Source of the DNA: Lachnospiraceae bacterium | GTDB taxonomy: Bacteria; Bacillota; Clostridia; Lachnospirales; Lachnospiraceae | Assembly: GCA_017548765.1 (NCBI GenBank) | Contig: JAFYZH010000096.1 | Location: 19,153 to 83,152 of the forward strand | Reading direction: 5' to 3' | Length of the DNA stretch: 64,000 bases | Shown here: piece after piece, positions 41,976 through 51,293 of the stretch | Layout of the letters: each line of letters begins with the position of its first letter | How positions within the stretch are numbered: position 1 is the stretch's first letter | Translations under genes and position numbers: made by a program | Notes under the pieces: generated by a model | Databases searched by the model: none | What the model saw: only the letters and a program-made list of their open reading frames with translations | Told to the model about the DNA's origin: nothing

Positions 41976-43613
41976 ATGTTAACATTAACAGGTTTTGAGA
42001 TCCCGAAGTCGGTGATCATCGGTGTGATCGTTGCGGTTGGCATCATCTTGATCCTTTCCGTCATCTTCTCTATGTGGAGAAAAGTTCCGCAGGATAAGGC
42101 GGCAGTTGTAACCGGTCTTAAAAAGCGTATCATCACCGGTGGCGGTGGTCTGGTCATCCCCGTTCTTGAGCGTGTGGATACCATTTCCCTCGGTAACATC
42201 CAGTTGGACGTTACCACAGATGAGAGTATGTCATCCCAGGGCGTTCCGATCGCCGTTGTAGGTACCGCGGTTATTAAGGTTAAGAACGAAGCTCAGGCGA
42301 TCTTCAATGCGATCGAGCAGTTCACCGGAAGAAATGAGAACGAGATCGAGCGTTCCATTCGTGACACCGCTACAAACGTACTTGAAGGTAAACTTCGTGA
42401 GATCGTTTCCACGATGACCGTAGAAGAGATCTACCGTGATCGTGAAACATTTTCCGCTAAGGTTCAGGAAGTAGTTGGTACCGAGCTCATGGAAATGGGT
42501 CTCGAGGTAAAGGTATTTACCATTAAGGATATCAACGACTCCAACGGATATATCCAGGCACTCGGTGTTAAGCAGATCGTTGAGAAGAAGAAAGATGCTG
42601 AGATCGCAAAGGCTGAGGCGAACCGCGAAGCTCAGATAGAGACTTCTAAGGCGAGAAGAGCCGGTGAGCAGGCCAGATTGCAGGCTGAGACCGAGATCAG
42701 TGAAGCTGCTAAGGCGAAAGCCGTTCAGGAAGCTGCTTACATGCAGGAGCAGCAGGCAGCAAAGGCAAAGGCAGACTCCGCGTACGATATTCAGAAGAAT
42801 ATCACCGAGAAGGAAGTCGTTGCTGCAGCTCTCGACGTAGAACTCATGCGTCAGGAGCGTCAGAAAGACATCGAAGCTGCTCAGGTGCAGATCCAGATCG
42901 CAAAAGAGCAGAAGAATATCGAACTTGCCGCTAAGCAGGCTGAGCGCAAGAAGGAAAGCCTTCGTGCAGAAGTTGTAGAGCCCGCTCTTGCGGATAAGGA
43001 AAAGGCACAGACCATCGCAGATGCCGAGAAGTATCGTAAGATCGCTGAGGCAGAAGCAGAGGCTGAGGCTCGTAAGAAATTTGCAGCTGCTGAGGCAGAA
43101 GCTAAGCGTATTAAGGCTCTGGCAGATGCTGAGGCTATTAAGACGACCGGTCAGGCAGAAGCAGACGTTATCAGCCAGCGTGGTATGGCAGAAGCTGCAG
43201 CGATCCGTGCAAAAGGTATCGCAGAAGCAGAGGCTATGTCTAAGAAGGCTATGGCATATCAGCAGTACACCGGCGCAGCTGTTGCCGAGATGCTCATCCG
43301 TGTTCTTCCGGATGTTGCAGGTAAGATCGCTGAACCTCTGAGCCAGATCGATAAGATCATGATCATGGACAGCGGCAGCGGCAATGGTGTTACAAGCGTT
43401 GCGGGCAATGTTACCGGCGTTATGGCGCAGGTATTCGAGTCCATGAAGGAAGTTACCGGCGTTGACCTTGCAGACCTCGTAAAGGCGAAGGGCTACGACG
43501 CTCAGGTAAACCGCAACGTGACGATCAATGCTTCTCCGGAGATGGTAAATGCAGTTAAGGCAGCTACCACCGTTGAGAAGGTAACCATTGATCCGACTAC
43601 GGATGTTGAGTAA
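41976..43613 (+). CDS. Flotillin-family SPFH protein
   Basis: A 545-residue membrane-associated scaffold protein of lipid-ordered domains. It has an N-terminal membrane segment (about 12-32), an SPFH/band-7 domain (about 35-210, with VVTGLKKRIITGGGGLVIPV), a long Ala/Glu/Lys coiled coil with EAEA-type repeats (about 205-430), and a C-terminal oligomerisation region. The arrangement matches Bacillus FloT (YuaG) paired with the NfeD protein YuaF. AGGAGG precedes the ATG by six bases. A terminator follows. Confidence 0.94.
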   Translation: MLTLTGFEIPKSVIIGVIVAVGIILILSVIFSMWRKVPQDKAAVVTGLKKRIITGGGGLVIPVLERVDTISLGNIQLDVTTDESMSSQGVPIAVVGTAVIKVKNEAQAIFNAIEQFTGRNENEIERSIRDTATNVLEGKLREIVSTMTVEEIYRDRETFSAKVQEVVGTELMEMGLEVKVFTIKDINDSNGYIQALGVKQIVEKKKDAEIAKAEANREAQIETSKARRAGEQARLQAETEISEAAKAKAVQEAAYMQEQQAAKAKADSAYDIQKNITEKEVVAAALDVELMRQERQKDIEAAQVQIQIAKEQKNIELAAKQAERKKESLRAEVVEPALADKEKAQTIADAEKYRKIAEAEAEAEARKKFAAAEAEAKRIKALADAEAIKTTGQAEADVISQRGMAEAAAIRAKGIAEAEAMSKKAMAYQQYTGAAVAEMLIRVLPDVAGKIAEPLSQIDKIMIMDSGSGNGVTSVAGNVTGVMAQVFESMKEVTGVDLADLVKAKGYDAQVNRNVTINASPEMVNAVKAATTVEKVTIDPTTDVE

Positions 43614-43641
43614 TCAGTTAACTATCGTAAATCGATTTTGA

Positions 43642-43679
43642 AAAAACACATCCGCGAACTCGTTCGTGGATGTGTTTTT
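43642..43679 (+). terminator. Terminator after flotillin
   Basis: An uninterrupted stem (43642-43659 with 43662-43679, A-rich left arm, T-rich right arm) ending in TTTTT. Confidence 0.9.
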
Positions 43680-43757
43680 CATTGAAGGACGCGAAATGAG
43701 TTTGAAGAAGGCATGCTGGATTGATCGTTGTTATAAGAGTTATAAAAGGAGGATGAC

Positions 43758-44060
43758 ATGACTTTTAAGAAAGCATATATCATAGATAAAGTGTTTGAGG
43801 TTCTTACGCTTCTTTTGTTAGGCCATGTATTGATCTTGGATATACTTTTAAAGAGCGTTTCATTCGGCAAAGGTTACATGCTTTTTGTAGCGATCTTCTC
43901 AGTCGTCTTAATGTTCGGCCAGATATTTATTACACATCATTTCTTCAAAGCCTGTCCATACTGCGGAAAAGAATTGACATACAAATCTAATAGCAGGGGA
44001 GGTTCGAAGGCTTGCAATCCCTGGAAGGGCTGCCCGCATTGCGGCCATGAGCTGGACTGA
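43758..44060 (+). CDS. Small membrane zinc-ribbon protein (first of tandem pair)
   Basis: A 100-residue protein with two transmembrane helices (about 12-33 and 38-62) and a C-terminal cytoplasmic or exposed zinc ribbon: CPYCGKEL and CPHCGHELD, plus an extra Cys in KACNPWKG. AAAGGAGG lies before the ATG. It shares layout and the ending NPWKGCP-CG--LD with the next gene, so the two arose by duplication. Function unknown. Confidence 0.75.
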   Translation: MTFKKAYIIDKVFEVLTLLLLGHVLILDILLKSVSFGKGYMLFVAIFSVVLMFGQIFITHHFFKACPYCGKELTYKSNSRGGSKACNPWKGCPHCGHELD

Positions 44061-44106
44061 TAAGTGCATTACAAATAAAGTGCGTTGCAAAAAAGGAGGG
44101 GCTTCA

Positions 44107-44391
44107 ATGTTTGCTAAGGTGTTGTTTATTATTGAGTGGGCAGTAATGAGGATCGGGCTGACATTGGTTGCCTTGATCATGATCCTTATGACTACAGCTG
44201 ATGATAGGGACTATCGGATCACTTTTCTTGCTGTTTTGATGGCCATCGGCATTCTATATCGTTTTATCATTTACTTGTTTTACAGGTGTCCACACTGCCA
44301 GGAGAAAATGTATACGACAGGTAGTAAACTATATTATCATCTGGGAAATCCCTGGAAGGGGTGTCCTTGTTGCGGACGGAAACTCGACTGA
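44107..44391 (+). CDS. Small membrane zinc-ribbon protein (second of tandem pair)
   Basis: A 94-residue paralogue of the upstream protein: two hydrophobic segments (about 5-28 and 36-60) then CPHCQEKM and NPWKGCPCCGRKLD. The start is fixed by AAAGGAGGGG 8-10 bases before the ATG; longer in-frame starts overlap the upstream gene and lack a Shine-Dalgarno. Sequence between the two ribbons differs (TGSKLYYHLG against SNSRGGSKAC), so the copies have diverged. Function unknown. Confidence 0.72.
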   Translation: MFAKVLFIIEWAVMRIGLTLVALIMILMTTADDRDYRITFLAVLMAIGILYRFIIYLFYRCPHCQEKMYTTGSKLYYHLGNPWKGCPCCGRKLD

Positions 44392-44409
44392 TCGGAAGTT
44401 TTTTCGGTA

Positions 44410-44450
44410 TTTTCGTAAAAATTTTCGTTTGGGTATTGATTTTACGAAAA
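44410..44450 (+). repeat. 11-bp inverted repeat overlapping the rimP promoter
   Basis: TTTTCGTAAAA (44410-44420) and its exact reverse complement TTTTACGAAAA (44440-44450) flank and overlap the -35 (44436-44441). It may be an operator, or an AT-rich terminator of the upstream gene. Confidence 0.6.
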
Positions 44451-44464
44451 AAGTGTGCTAAACT
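44436..44464 (+). promoter_or_regulatory. Promoter of the rimP-nusA-infB operon
   Basis: TTGATT (44436-44441), 17-base spacer, TAAACT (44459-44464). It is followed by tandem GTTACAGT repeats (44467-44483) at the expected start site. Confidence 0.7.
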
Positions 44465-44492
44465 TCGTTACAGTTGTTACAGTGAGTATGTT

Positions 44493-44517
44493 AAGTGGGC
44501 TGCAAAGCCCACTTTTC
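44493..44517 (+). terminator. Leader hairpin / possible attenuator before rimP
   Basis: A perfect 9-bp stem AAGTGGGCT/AGCCCACTT (44493-44501, 44506-44514) with a GCAA loop is followed by TTCTATTT. It lies about 30-45 bases into the transcript and 60 before rimP, so it can work as an attenuator of the operon that encodes the termination factor NusA. Confidence 0.6.
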
Positions 44518-44577
44518 TATTTGCCAAAACAGCCCAAAGAGCATTTGTTTATCAGATCACAAAAAGAGGGATTTCAA

Positions 44578-45099
44578 ATGAAAAAATCCGAAGACATCGT
44601 TGCATTGGCCGAAGAGCTGGTAGCCCCGGTCATTGCCGAGAACCGTTTTGAACTGGTGGACGTCGAATATGTGAAGGAAGCCGGGAACTACTACCTGCGC
44701 TACTACATCGACAAAGAAGGCGGCATAACCATCGACGATTGTGAAACGGTCAGCCGCTATGTCAGCGACAAACTCGACGAGACGGATCCGATCGAGGATA
44801 ATTACATCCTGGAAGTGAGTTCGCCCGGCCTGGGTCGTCCGCTGGTAAAACCGAAGGACTTCGCACGTAACATCGGCAAAGATGTAGAGATCAAACTCTA
44901 TAAGCCCGTTCCGGTCGATGAGAGCGCCGAAGAGGCAGATCCGAAAGCGAAGAAAAAAGCGGCACAGAAGACGAAAGACTTTACGGGAACCCTGGTCTCT
45001 TATGATGATGAGACCGTGACCATAGCGCTCACCGAAACAAAAGAGCGCACGTTTCAGAGAAAAGAGATCGCGCTGATCCGTCAGGCGATAGATTTTTAA
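44578..45099 (+). CDS. rimP: Ribosome maturation factor RimP
   Basis: A 173-residue 30S assembly factor, first gene of the nusA operon. VDVEYVKEAGNYYLRYYIDKEGGI, quoted by its core YYLRYYIDKEGGI, and the conserved YILEVSSPGLGRPL (near 80) identify it. A Lys/Ala/Asp-rich insertion (ESAEEADPKAKKKAAQKT) splits the C-terminal domain, making it longer than the usual 150 residues. The ATG is chosen because residues before it are not RimP-like and because of AAGAGGG upstream. Confidence 0.93.
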   Translation: MKKSEDIVALAEELVAPVIAENRFELVDVEYVKEAGNYYLRYYIDKEGGITIDDCETVSRYVSDKLDETDPIEDNYILEVSSPGLGRPLVKPKDFARNIGKDVEIKLYKPVPVDESAEEADPKAKKKAAQKTKDFTGTLVSYDDETVTIALTETKERTFQRKEIALIRQAIDF

Positions 45100-45139
45100 C
45101 TGCGAATTTGCACAGCACAGATAGGAGGATATTTACAAA

Positions 45140-46375
45140 ATGAGAAAGGCTGCAAAGGATACCAAAGAAAACAAGGACAGCAGAGAGTTGATCGAAGCTC
45201 TCGAGCAACTGGAGAAAGAGAAAGGCTTTAAGAAAGAAGTCATCCTGGACGCAGTTGAGCAGTCCCTGCTCGGCGTTTGCCGTAAGAATTTCGGCAAGGC
45301 GGACAATGTTTTCGTAACGATCGACCGCGAGACCGGCGAGCTTCGTGTGTGGGTAGAGAAGACGGTCGTTGAGACTGTGACCGACCCGACCTGCGAGATC
45401 TCGCTCGAGGCCGCAAAGGAGAAGGATCCCGGCGTTGAGCTCGGCGATACTTTCCGCGACCAGAAGGAGTCGAAGAACTTCAGTCGTATCGTTGCCGGCG
45501 AAGCTAAGAATGTCATCATCCAGAAGCTTCGTGAGGAAGAGAGAAAGAACCTTTTCGAGATGTACTACGAGAAGGAGAAGGATCTCATCACCGGTATCGT
45601 TCAGCACTATGTGAAAGATAAAGAGGATGTCAACATCAATCTCGGTAAGATCGAGACAAACCTGAAGGCATCCGAGATCCCGAAGGGTGAGGTTTATCGC
45701 CCGGGTCAGAGAATCAAGCTTTATGTCGTTGAAGTTAAGGACGCATCCCGTGGACCGCGTGTAACGGTTTCCCGTTCCCATCCGGAACTCGTTAAGCGTC
45801 TTTTCGAGAACGAAGTGACCGAGATCCGTGACGGCATCGTCGAGATCAAGGCGATCAGCCGTGAGGCAGGTTCCCGTACGAAGATGGCAGTTTGGTCGAA
45901 CGACCCGAACGTAGATCCGATCGGCGCATGCATCGGTATGAAGCGTGCACGTATCGACGCTGTGGTAAATGAACTTAACGGCGAGAAGATCGATATCATC
46001 AACTGGAACGAGAACCCCGCGCTGCTCATCGAGAACGCCCTGAGCCCTGCAAAGGTCATCGGTGTTTGGGCAGATGAGGAAGAGCGTGACGCCATCGTCA
46101 TCGTTCCGGATTACCAGCTCTCATTGGCCATCGGTAAGGAAGGCCAGAACGCCCGTCTCGCTGCGAGACTGACCGGTTACAAGATCGACATCAAGTCCGA
46201 GACCCAGGCGAAGGAAAGCGGCCTGTTCGAAGAACTCGGCTACGACGGCGAGGAGTACGAGGGCTACAGCGAATTCGAAGAAGGCGAAGAAGGCGCTGAA
46301 GAGTATTACGAAGATGAGGATTATGAGGAGGCTGAAGAGGCTTCTGAGGAGACCTCCGAAAACGAAGAGGAATGA
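45140..46375 (+). CDS. nusA: Transcription termination/antitermination factor NusA
   Basis: A 411-residue RNA-polymerase-binding factor: N-terminal domain (about 1-130), S1 domain (about 133-200), two KH domains (about 205-345: SREAGSRTKMAV, IGACIGMKRARIDAVV, LAIGKEGQNARLAARLTG) and a highly acidic tail (last 45 residues almost all Glu, Asp, Tyr, Ser). It lies 40 bases after rimP behind AGGAGG. Confidence 0.97.
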   Translation: MRKAAKDTKENKDSRELIEALEQLEKEKGFKKEVILDAVEQSLLGVCRKNFGKADNVFVTIDRETGELRVWVEKTVVETVTDPTCEISLEAAKEKDPGVELGDTFRDQKESKNFSRIVAGEAKNVIIQKLREEERKNLFEMYYEKEKDLITGIVQHYVKDKEDVNINLGKIETNLKASEIPKGEVYRPGQRIKLYVVEVKDASRGPRVTVSRSHPELVKRLFENEVTEIRDGIVEIKAISREAGSRTKMAVWSNDPNVDPIGACIGMKRARIDAVVNELNGEKIDIINWNENPALLIENALSPAKVIGVWADEEERDAIVIVPDYQLSLAIGKEGQNARLAARLTGYKIDIKSETQAKESGLFEELGYDGEEYEGYSEFEEGEEGAEEYYEDEDYEEAEEASEETSENEEE

Positions 46376-46409
46376 TCCTTGCAGATCATAAAGAGGTGAG
46401 AAAGCATTC

Positions 46410-46688
46410 GTGACAAAACAAACTGTTAAGAAAGTCCCGTTGCGCGTTTGTGTGGGCTGCGGGGAAATGAAACCGAAAAAGGAAATGATACGAGTGGTGC
46501 TGACGCCGGAAGGAGAGATCGTTCTGGACGTGACCGGTAAGAAAAACGGACGCGGCGCATACATATGCAAGAATCCGGAATGCCTGAAGGCAGCCCATAA
46601 GAATAAAGGCTTAAACCGCTCGCTGAAGACGAACATTTCCGAAGAGATCTTCTCGGTTTTGGAAAAGGAGATGGATACGCTTGGATAA
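46410..46688 (+). CDS. rnpM: YlxR-family protein (RNase P modulator RnpM)
   Basis: A 92-residue basic RNA-binding protein starting at GTG. The signature is RVCVGCGEMKPKKEMIRVV (residues 11-29), then GRGAYIC-NPECL. In Bacillus the family binds RNase P RNA and modulates its activity. It lies between nusA and ylxQ, the standard order, and overlaps ylxQ by 8 bases. Confidence 0.93.
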   Translation: MTKQTVKKVPLRVCVGCGEMKPKKEMIRVVLTPEGEIVLDVTGKKNGRGAYICKNPECLKAAHKNKGLNRSLKTNISEEIFSVLEKEMDTLG

Positions 46689-46992
46689 AAAGATATTGTC
46701 GATGCTCGGCATCGCGAAGAAGGCCGGAAAGGTCGCGTCGGGAGAGTTCCTCTGTGAGGAAGCGATCCGAAGCGGTAAGGCAAAGGTCGTCATCGTGTCC
46801 GAAGAAGCGTCCGATAACACGAAGAAGCGGTTCCGCGATAAAACGACTTATTATCAGGTACCTCTTTATGAGCGATTTGACATGGAAACACTTGGAAAAG
46901 CGATCGGGAGTGAAACGCGTGCGGTCATTAGCGTAAATGATGCAGGCATTGCCCGTACGATCATCAAATATTTCACAAACGATAAGCAGTAA
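46681..46992 (+). CDS. ylxQ: L7Ae-family RNA-binding protein YlxQ
   Basis: A 103-residue kink-turn-binding-type protein: MLGIAKKAGKVASGEFLCEEAI, cited by its core AKKAGKVASGE, then VVIVSEEASDNTKKRF and the L7Ae C-terminal pattern AVISVNDAGIARTI. It starts at TTG inside the end of rnpM, behind AAAGGAGA. It is standard for this operon; the RNA target is not known from sequence. Confidence 0.92.
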   Translation: MDKKILSMLGIAKKAGKVASGEFLCEEAIRSGKAKVVIVSEEASDNTKKRFRDKTTYYQVPLYERFDMETLGKAIGSETRAVISVNDAGIARTIIKYFTNDKQ

Positions 46993-47004
46993 CGGAGGAG
47001 TTAT

Positions 47005-49866
47005 ATGGCAGAGATCAACGATAAGGATAAAAAAGAGATAAAGAAAGCGCCGGCAGCCGAGGAAGCGAAGGCAGCTCCCCAGACGGAGGAGGGCGCGAAG
47101 AAAAAGCGCTATGCTACGGTCGTTCGTCCGCAGCACAGCACGACGAAATATGCTACAGTCGTTCGCCCGCAGAACATGAAGTCGGATGTTGCGAAGAGCA
47201 CCCGTCCGACCGCTAAGAAGGTAGCGGAGAAGGTCGAAGAGCCCGTAAAAGCACCGAAGGCAGCACCCGTTGCTGAGCCGGTCGTTACGGAGGTTAAGCC
47301 CGAGAAGCCCGCTGTTAAGGCGAAGACAGAGGCAGTTGCAGCGCCCGTTGCTGAAGCACCGGTTGTTGCTACGGAGCCTGTAGCTACTGAGCCGAAGGAG
47401 ACGAAACCGGCGAAAGAGAAGAAAGAAGCGAAGGAGGCAGCTCAGCCTGCAAAGACCGGTGAGCTGGCCAATGAGATCCGCAGCGCGGACCAGGTCATCG
47501 TAGCGAAGATCGAGATCCCGGTCGAGGCTCCGAAGACGAAGGTCGTACGTCCGGCTCGTGGTGAGCAGAGACCTCAGCGTGGAGATGCTCGTCCCAGACA
47601 GGAAGGCGGTACGTTCCGCAGAGAAGGTCAGGGTCGTCCTGCAGGTCAGGGCCAGGGACAGCGCCCCGGCGGTTTCTCCGGTCAGGGTCGTCCGGAAGGT
47701 TCCTTCGACCGTAACGGTGCACGTAGAGGCCCCGGAACAGGAGCTCCCGGTCAGGGCGGTCGTCCGCAGGGAAATCGTTTCGGCCAGGGCGGCCAGGGCG
47801 GTCGTCCCGATTACCGCAGCGCAGGCTTCGGTAAGGACGAAGGCTTCAACAAGGATAAGGATGCCGATTACGAGAATAACAACAACCGCAAGCCCGCAGC
47901 CCGCAAGAGCTCATCTAGTTCGGGCGGCATGGGATTCGGTCAGACGAAGACCGAGATGCGCGGCGGAAAGGCTACGAATAAGAAAGAGCGTGAGACGCGC
48001 GAGAAGAGTAAGCAGTACGGTACCGGAATCCGTAAAGAGGAGAATATCAAGAACCTCAGCAAGATGAAGGGCGCTGCTCCGAAGAAGCCGGAACACGAGA
48101 AAGAAGAAGAGAAGATCAAGTCGATCCTGGTCGGCGATTCCATCACCGTCAGCGATCTGGCTGAGAAGATGAAGATCCAGCCGGCAGCCTTGATCAAGAA
48201 GATGTTCTTAAAGGGTAAGATCTACACGATCAACAGCGACCTGACATTCGAGCAGGCTGAAGAGATCGCGATCGATTACGAGATCCTTTGCGAACATGAA
48301 GAGAAAGTCGACATCATCGAAGAGATGCTGCGCGATACCGAGGATCCGGCGGATACGCTGGTTACACGCCCTCCGGTAGTCTGCGTTATGGGTCACGTCG
48401 ACCATGGTAAGACTTCCCTTTTGGACTGCATCCGTGATACGAACGTCATTGCCCGCGAGGCAGGCGGTATCACCCAGCATATCGGTGCGTACATGGTAGG
48501 TATCAACAACCGTATGATCACCTTCCTGGATACGCCCGGACACGAAGCGTTCACTGCTATGCGTATGCGCGGCGCGAAGTCTACGGATATCGCGATCCTC
48601 GTAGTAGCGGCCGATGACGGTGTTATGCCCCAGACCATCGAGGCGATCAACCACGCGAAGGCTGCAGGCGTTGAGATCATCGTTGCGATCAATAAGATCG
48701 ATAAGCCCAGCGCTAACATCGAGCGCGTTAAGCAGGAGCTTAGTGAATATGAATTGGTTCCCGAGGATTGGGGCGGCAGCACCATCTTCGTGCCGGTTTC
48801 CGCAAAGACCGGCCAGGGCATCGACGAACTGTTGGAGATGATCCTCCTCGTTGCCGATGTGAAGGAACTGAAGGCGAACCCGAACCGTAACGTTCGTGGT
48901 CTCGTTATCGAAGCAAAACTGGATAAAGGTAAGGGCCCTGTTGCGACCATTCTGGTCCAGAAGGGTACCCTGCATGTCGGCGACAACATCACCGTCGGTT
49001 CCTGCTATGGTAAGGTCCGCGCGATGATGGATGAAAAGGGCCGCAAGATCGAGGCGGCTACGCCTTCGACCCCGGTCGAGATCCTCGGTCTGAACGACGT
49101 GCCGAACGCGGGTGAGATCGTGATCTCCACCACCACCGATAAAGAAGCAAGACATTTTGCCGAGACATTCATCGCCCAGAATAAGGTGAAACTGCTCGAC
49201 AACACGAAGATGCAGCTGACCCTCGACGGTCTGTATTCGCAGATCCAGGCGGGCAATGTTAAGGAACTCAACCTCATCATCAAGGCGGACGTTCAGGGTT
49301 CCGTTGAGGCCGTTAAGCAGTCCCTTATGAAGCTGTCTAATGAGGAAGTTGTGGTAAAGGTCATCCACAGCGGTGTCGGTGCCATCAACGAATCCGACGT
49401 TTCCCTGGCTTCCGCATCGAACGCGATCATCATCGGTTTCAACGTTCGTCCGGATGTCATGGCGAAGTCCGTTGCCGACCGCGAGAAAGTCGACATCAAG
49501 CTGTACAGCATTATCTACCAGGCGATCGCAGACGTGGAAGCTGCCATGAAGGGTATGCTCGAGCCGATCTACGAGGAGAAGGTCATCGGCCACGGCGAGA
49601 TCCGTGCGCTGTTCAAGGCTTCCGGCATCGGCGTGATCGCAGGTTCGTATGTAAAGAGCGGTTCGTTCACACGTGGCTGCAAGATCCGCATTTTCCGCGG
49701 AGACGAGAAGATCTACGAGGGCGAGCTGGCATCCCTGAAGCGTATGAAGGACGACGTAAAGGAAGTCAAGGAAGGCTTCGAATGCGGTATGGTATTTGAG
49801 AAGTTTAACGATGTGGCAGTCGAGGATACGATCGAAGGCTACATCATGGTAGAAGTACCGAGATAG
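47005..49866 (+). CDS. infB: Translation initiation factor IF-2
   Basis: A 953-residue GTPase that places initiator tRNA on the 30S subunit. The first 340 residues are disordered: a duplicated YATVVRPQ (about 33-60), an Ala/Pro/Lys stretch, and an Arg/Gly/Gln RGG-like region (about 185-275). Then the IF2-N domain, G1 GHVDHGKT (near 465), G2 [12 protein letters not shown]3 DTPGHEAF, G4 NKID, and domains II to IV. AACGGAGGA precedes the ATG. Confidence 0.97.
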   Translation: MAEINDKDKKEIKKAPAAEEAKAAPQTEEGAKKKRYATVVRPQHSTTKYATVVRPQNMKSDVAKSTRPTAKKVAEKVEEPVKAPKAAPVAEPVVTEVKPEKPAVKAKTEAVAAPVAEAPVVATEPVATEPKETKPAKEKKEAKEAAQPAKTGELANEIRSADQVIVAKIEIPVEAPKTKVVRPARGEQRPQRGDARPRQEGGTFRREGQGRPAGQGQGQRPGGFSGQGRPEGSFDRNGARRGPGTGAPGQGGRPQGNRFGQGGQGGRPDYRSAGFGKDEGFNKDKDADYENNNNRKPAARKSSSSSGGMGFGQTKTEMRGGKATNKKERETREKSKQYGTGIRKEENIKNLSKMKGAAPKKPEHEKEEEKIKSILVGDSITVSDLAEKMKIQPAALIKKMFLKGKIYTINSDLTFEQAEEIAIDYEILCEHEEKVDIIEEMLRDTEDPADTLVTRPPVVCVMGHVDHGKTSLLDCIRDTNVIAREAGGITQHIGAYMVGINNRMITFLDTPGHEAFTAMRMRGAKSTDIAILVVAADDGVMPQTIEAINHAKAAGVEIIVAINKIDKPSANIERVKQELSEYELVPEDWGGSTIFVPVSAKTGQGIDELLEMILLVADVKELKANPNRNVRGLVIEAKLDKGKGPVATILVQKGTLHVGDNITVGSCYGKVRAMMDEKGRKIEAATPSTPVEILGLNDVPNAGEIVISTTTDKEARHFAETFIAQNKVKLLDNTKMQLTLDGLYSQIQAGNVKELNLIIKADVQGSVEAVKQSLMKLSNEEVVVKVIHSGVGAINESDVSLASASNAIIIGFNVRPDVMAKSVADREKVDIKLYSIIYQAIADVEAAMKGMLEPIYEEKVIGHGEIRALFKASGIGVIAGSYVKSGSFTRGCKIRIFRGDEKIYEGELASLKRMKDDVKEVKEGFECGMVFEKFNDVAVEDTIEGYIMVEVPR

Positions 49867-49878
49867 TAATCCAAAACG

Positions 49879-49901
49879 GGCTTTCGCGTAAGGCGAAAGC
49901 C
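49879..49901 (+). other. Hairpin between infB and rbfA
   Basis: A perfect 9-bp stem GGCTTTCGC/GCGAAAGCC (49879-49887, 49893-49901), loop of five, with no T-tract; a second small palindrome follows (GCTTTGCAAAGC, 49903-49914). It may be an mRNA-processing or stability signal rather than a terminator, since the genes belong to one operon. Confidence 0.55.
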
Positions 49902-49942
49902 TGCTTTGCAAAGCGCGATGCTTTGCGGAAAGAGAGAGACAT

Positions 49943-50341
49943 TTGAGAAGAAACAGTAATAAAGCTACCCGGATCAACGGGGAAGTGATGAAAGAACTGA
50001 GCAATATCATCCGCAGTGAGATCAAAGATCCGCGCATCAGCCCGATGACGAGCGTGACCGCGGTCGAGGTCACTCCGGACCTGAAATATTGCAAGGCGTA
50101 CATCAGCGTGCTCGGGGACGAGAATGCGCTGAAGGAGACGATGGCAGGCTTAAAGAGTGCTGCGCCCTTCGTGCGCACCCGCCTGGCTCATACGGTGAAC
50201 CTCCGCAACACGCCGGAGATCCGATTCATTGCGGACACATCGATCGCTTACGGCGTAACGATGTCCCATAAGATCGAAGAGGTCATGGCGCAGATGCCCG
50301 ACCGCTCCGACGAGGAAGAGACTGCTTTCGATGAAGAGTGA
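49943..50341 (+). CDS. rbfA: Ribosome-binding factor A
   Basis: A 132-residue KH-fold protein for 30S maturation. NGEVMKELSNIIRSEIKDPRI, cited by its core ELSNIIRSEIKDPRI, and VEVTPDLKYCKAYIS, then the C-terminal PEIRFIADTSIAYG. The start is TTG with a weak Shine-Dalgarno (AGAGAGAG). It overlaps truB by up to 11 bases; the DHH phosphoesterase often found between them in Clostridia is missing. Confidence 0.94.
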   Translation: MRRNSNKATRINGEVMKELSNIIRSEIKDPRISPMTSVTAVEVTPDLKYCKAYISVLGDENALKETMAGLKSAAPFVRTRLAHTVNLRNTPEIRFIADTSIAYGVTMSHKIEEVMAQMPDRSDEEETAFDEE

Positions 50342-51290
50342 TATGGAATATCAGGGTATCATCAACATTTACAAAGAAAAGGGCTTTACCTCCCACGATG
50401 TCGTCGCGAAGATGCGCGGCATCCTGCATACGCGCAAGATCGGCCACACCGGGACGCTGGATCCGGATGCGGTCGGCGTTTTGCCTGTCTGCGTTGGGGA
50501 AGCGACGAAGCTCTGCGAGTTTCTGACGGACCATGATAAGGTCTACGAGGCTGTGATGCGTCTGGGCATCGTGACCGACACCCAGGACATGACGGGCAGT
50601 GTTTTGCGTCAAACCGACGAGAGTACCTGCCTGGAACTGTCGGATGACGCGGTCAATGCCGCCTGTATGGCGTTTACAGGCCCGTACGCGCAGATTCCGC
50701 CGATGTACAGTGCCTTAAAGGTCAATGGGCAAAAACTCGTGGATCTGGCCCGTAAGGGCATCGAAGTGGAACGCCAGGCGCGTCCTGTCACGATCTACAA
50801 ACTGGATGTTTTGGAGCGGGACGGTGTGCTGGTGAAGCTTCGCGTGCATTGCTCGAAAGGAACTTATATCCGGACTCTGATCCACGATATCGGCGAGAAG
50901 CTCGGTGTCGGCGCCTGCATGCAGTCGCTGACGCGTGTTCGTGTTGCGCAGTTTACCATGGATAATGCAGTGACTCTGAAAGAGCTGGAGGAGGCAGTAG
51001 CTTCCGAAGCAGGAGCGGAGCATTTGTTTTTGACCGTGGAGCACTTCTACGACGGGCATGCGGCGTACCGTATCCTGCCGGAGTTTGCACGCTTTTTGGA
51101 GAACGGTAACGTCATTGCGGCGGATCGCATGGAATGCATTCGTCCGGGAGACGAAGATCCCGTGCTTTTATATGATACAAACGGTCGCTTTTGTGCGACC
51201 TATCGTGCGGATACATCGAAGACGGATGGGGAGGTCATTTACCGTCCCGTAAAGATCTTCCATGTCCGCATGGAAGATAGCAAGAGGTAA
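50331..51290 (+). CDS. truB: tRNA pseudouridine(55) synthase TruB
   Basis: A 319-residue enzyme that makes the universal pseudouridine in the T-loop. GHTGTLDPDAVGVLPV (near residue 38) holds the catalytic Asp; KVYEAVMRLGI, QIPPMYSALKVNGQ and CSKGTYIRTLIHDIGEKLG are further family motifs. The last 60 residues form a PUA-like end. An ATG at 50343 is an alternative start. It overlaps the rbfA stop. Confidence 0.95.
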   Translation: MKSDMEYQGIINIYKEKGFTSHDVVAKMRGILHTRKIGHTGTLDPDAVGVLPVCVGEATKLCEFLTDHDKVYEAVMRLGIVTDTQDMTGSVLRQTDESTCLELSDDAVNAACMAFTGPYAQIPPMYSALKVNGQKLVDLARKGIEVERQARPVTIYKLDVLERDGVLVKLRVHCSKGTYIRTLIHDIGEKLGVGACMQSLTRVRVAQFTMDNAVTLKELEEAVASEAGAEHLFLTVEHFYDGHAAYRILPEFARFLENGNVIAADRMECIRPGDEDPVLLYDTNGRFCATYRADTSKTDGEVIYRPVKIFHVRMEDSKR

Positions 51291-51293
51291 TCA

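Noticed and set aside
48208-50178. 656-codon minus-strand frame across infB
   Set aside because: Antisense to a conserved IF-2 gene; no Shine-Dalgarno, and the protein is His/Asp/Leu-rich as expected from reverse reading of biased codons. The same applies to long minus frames under ftsK, clpB, pyrC and purD.
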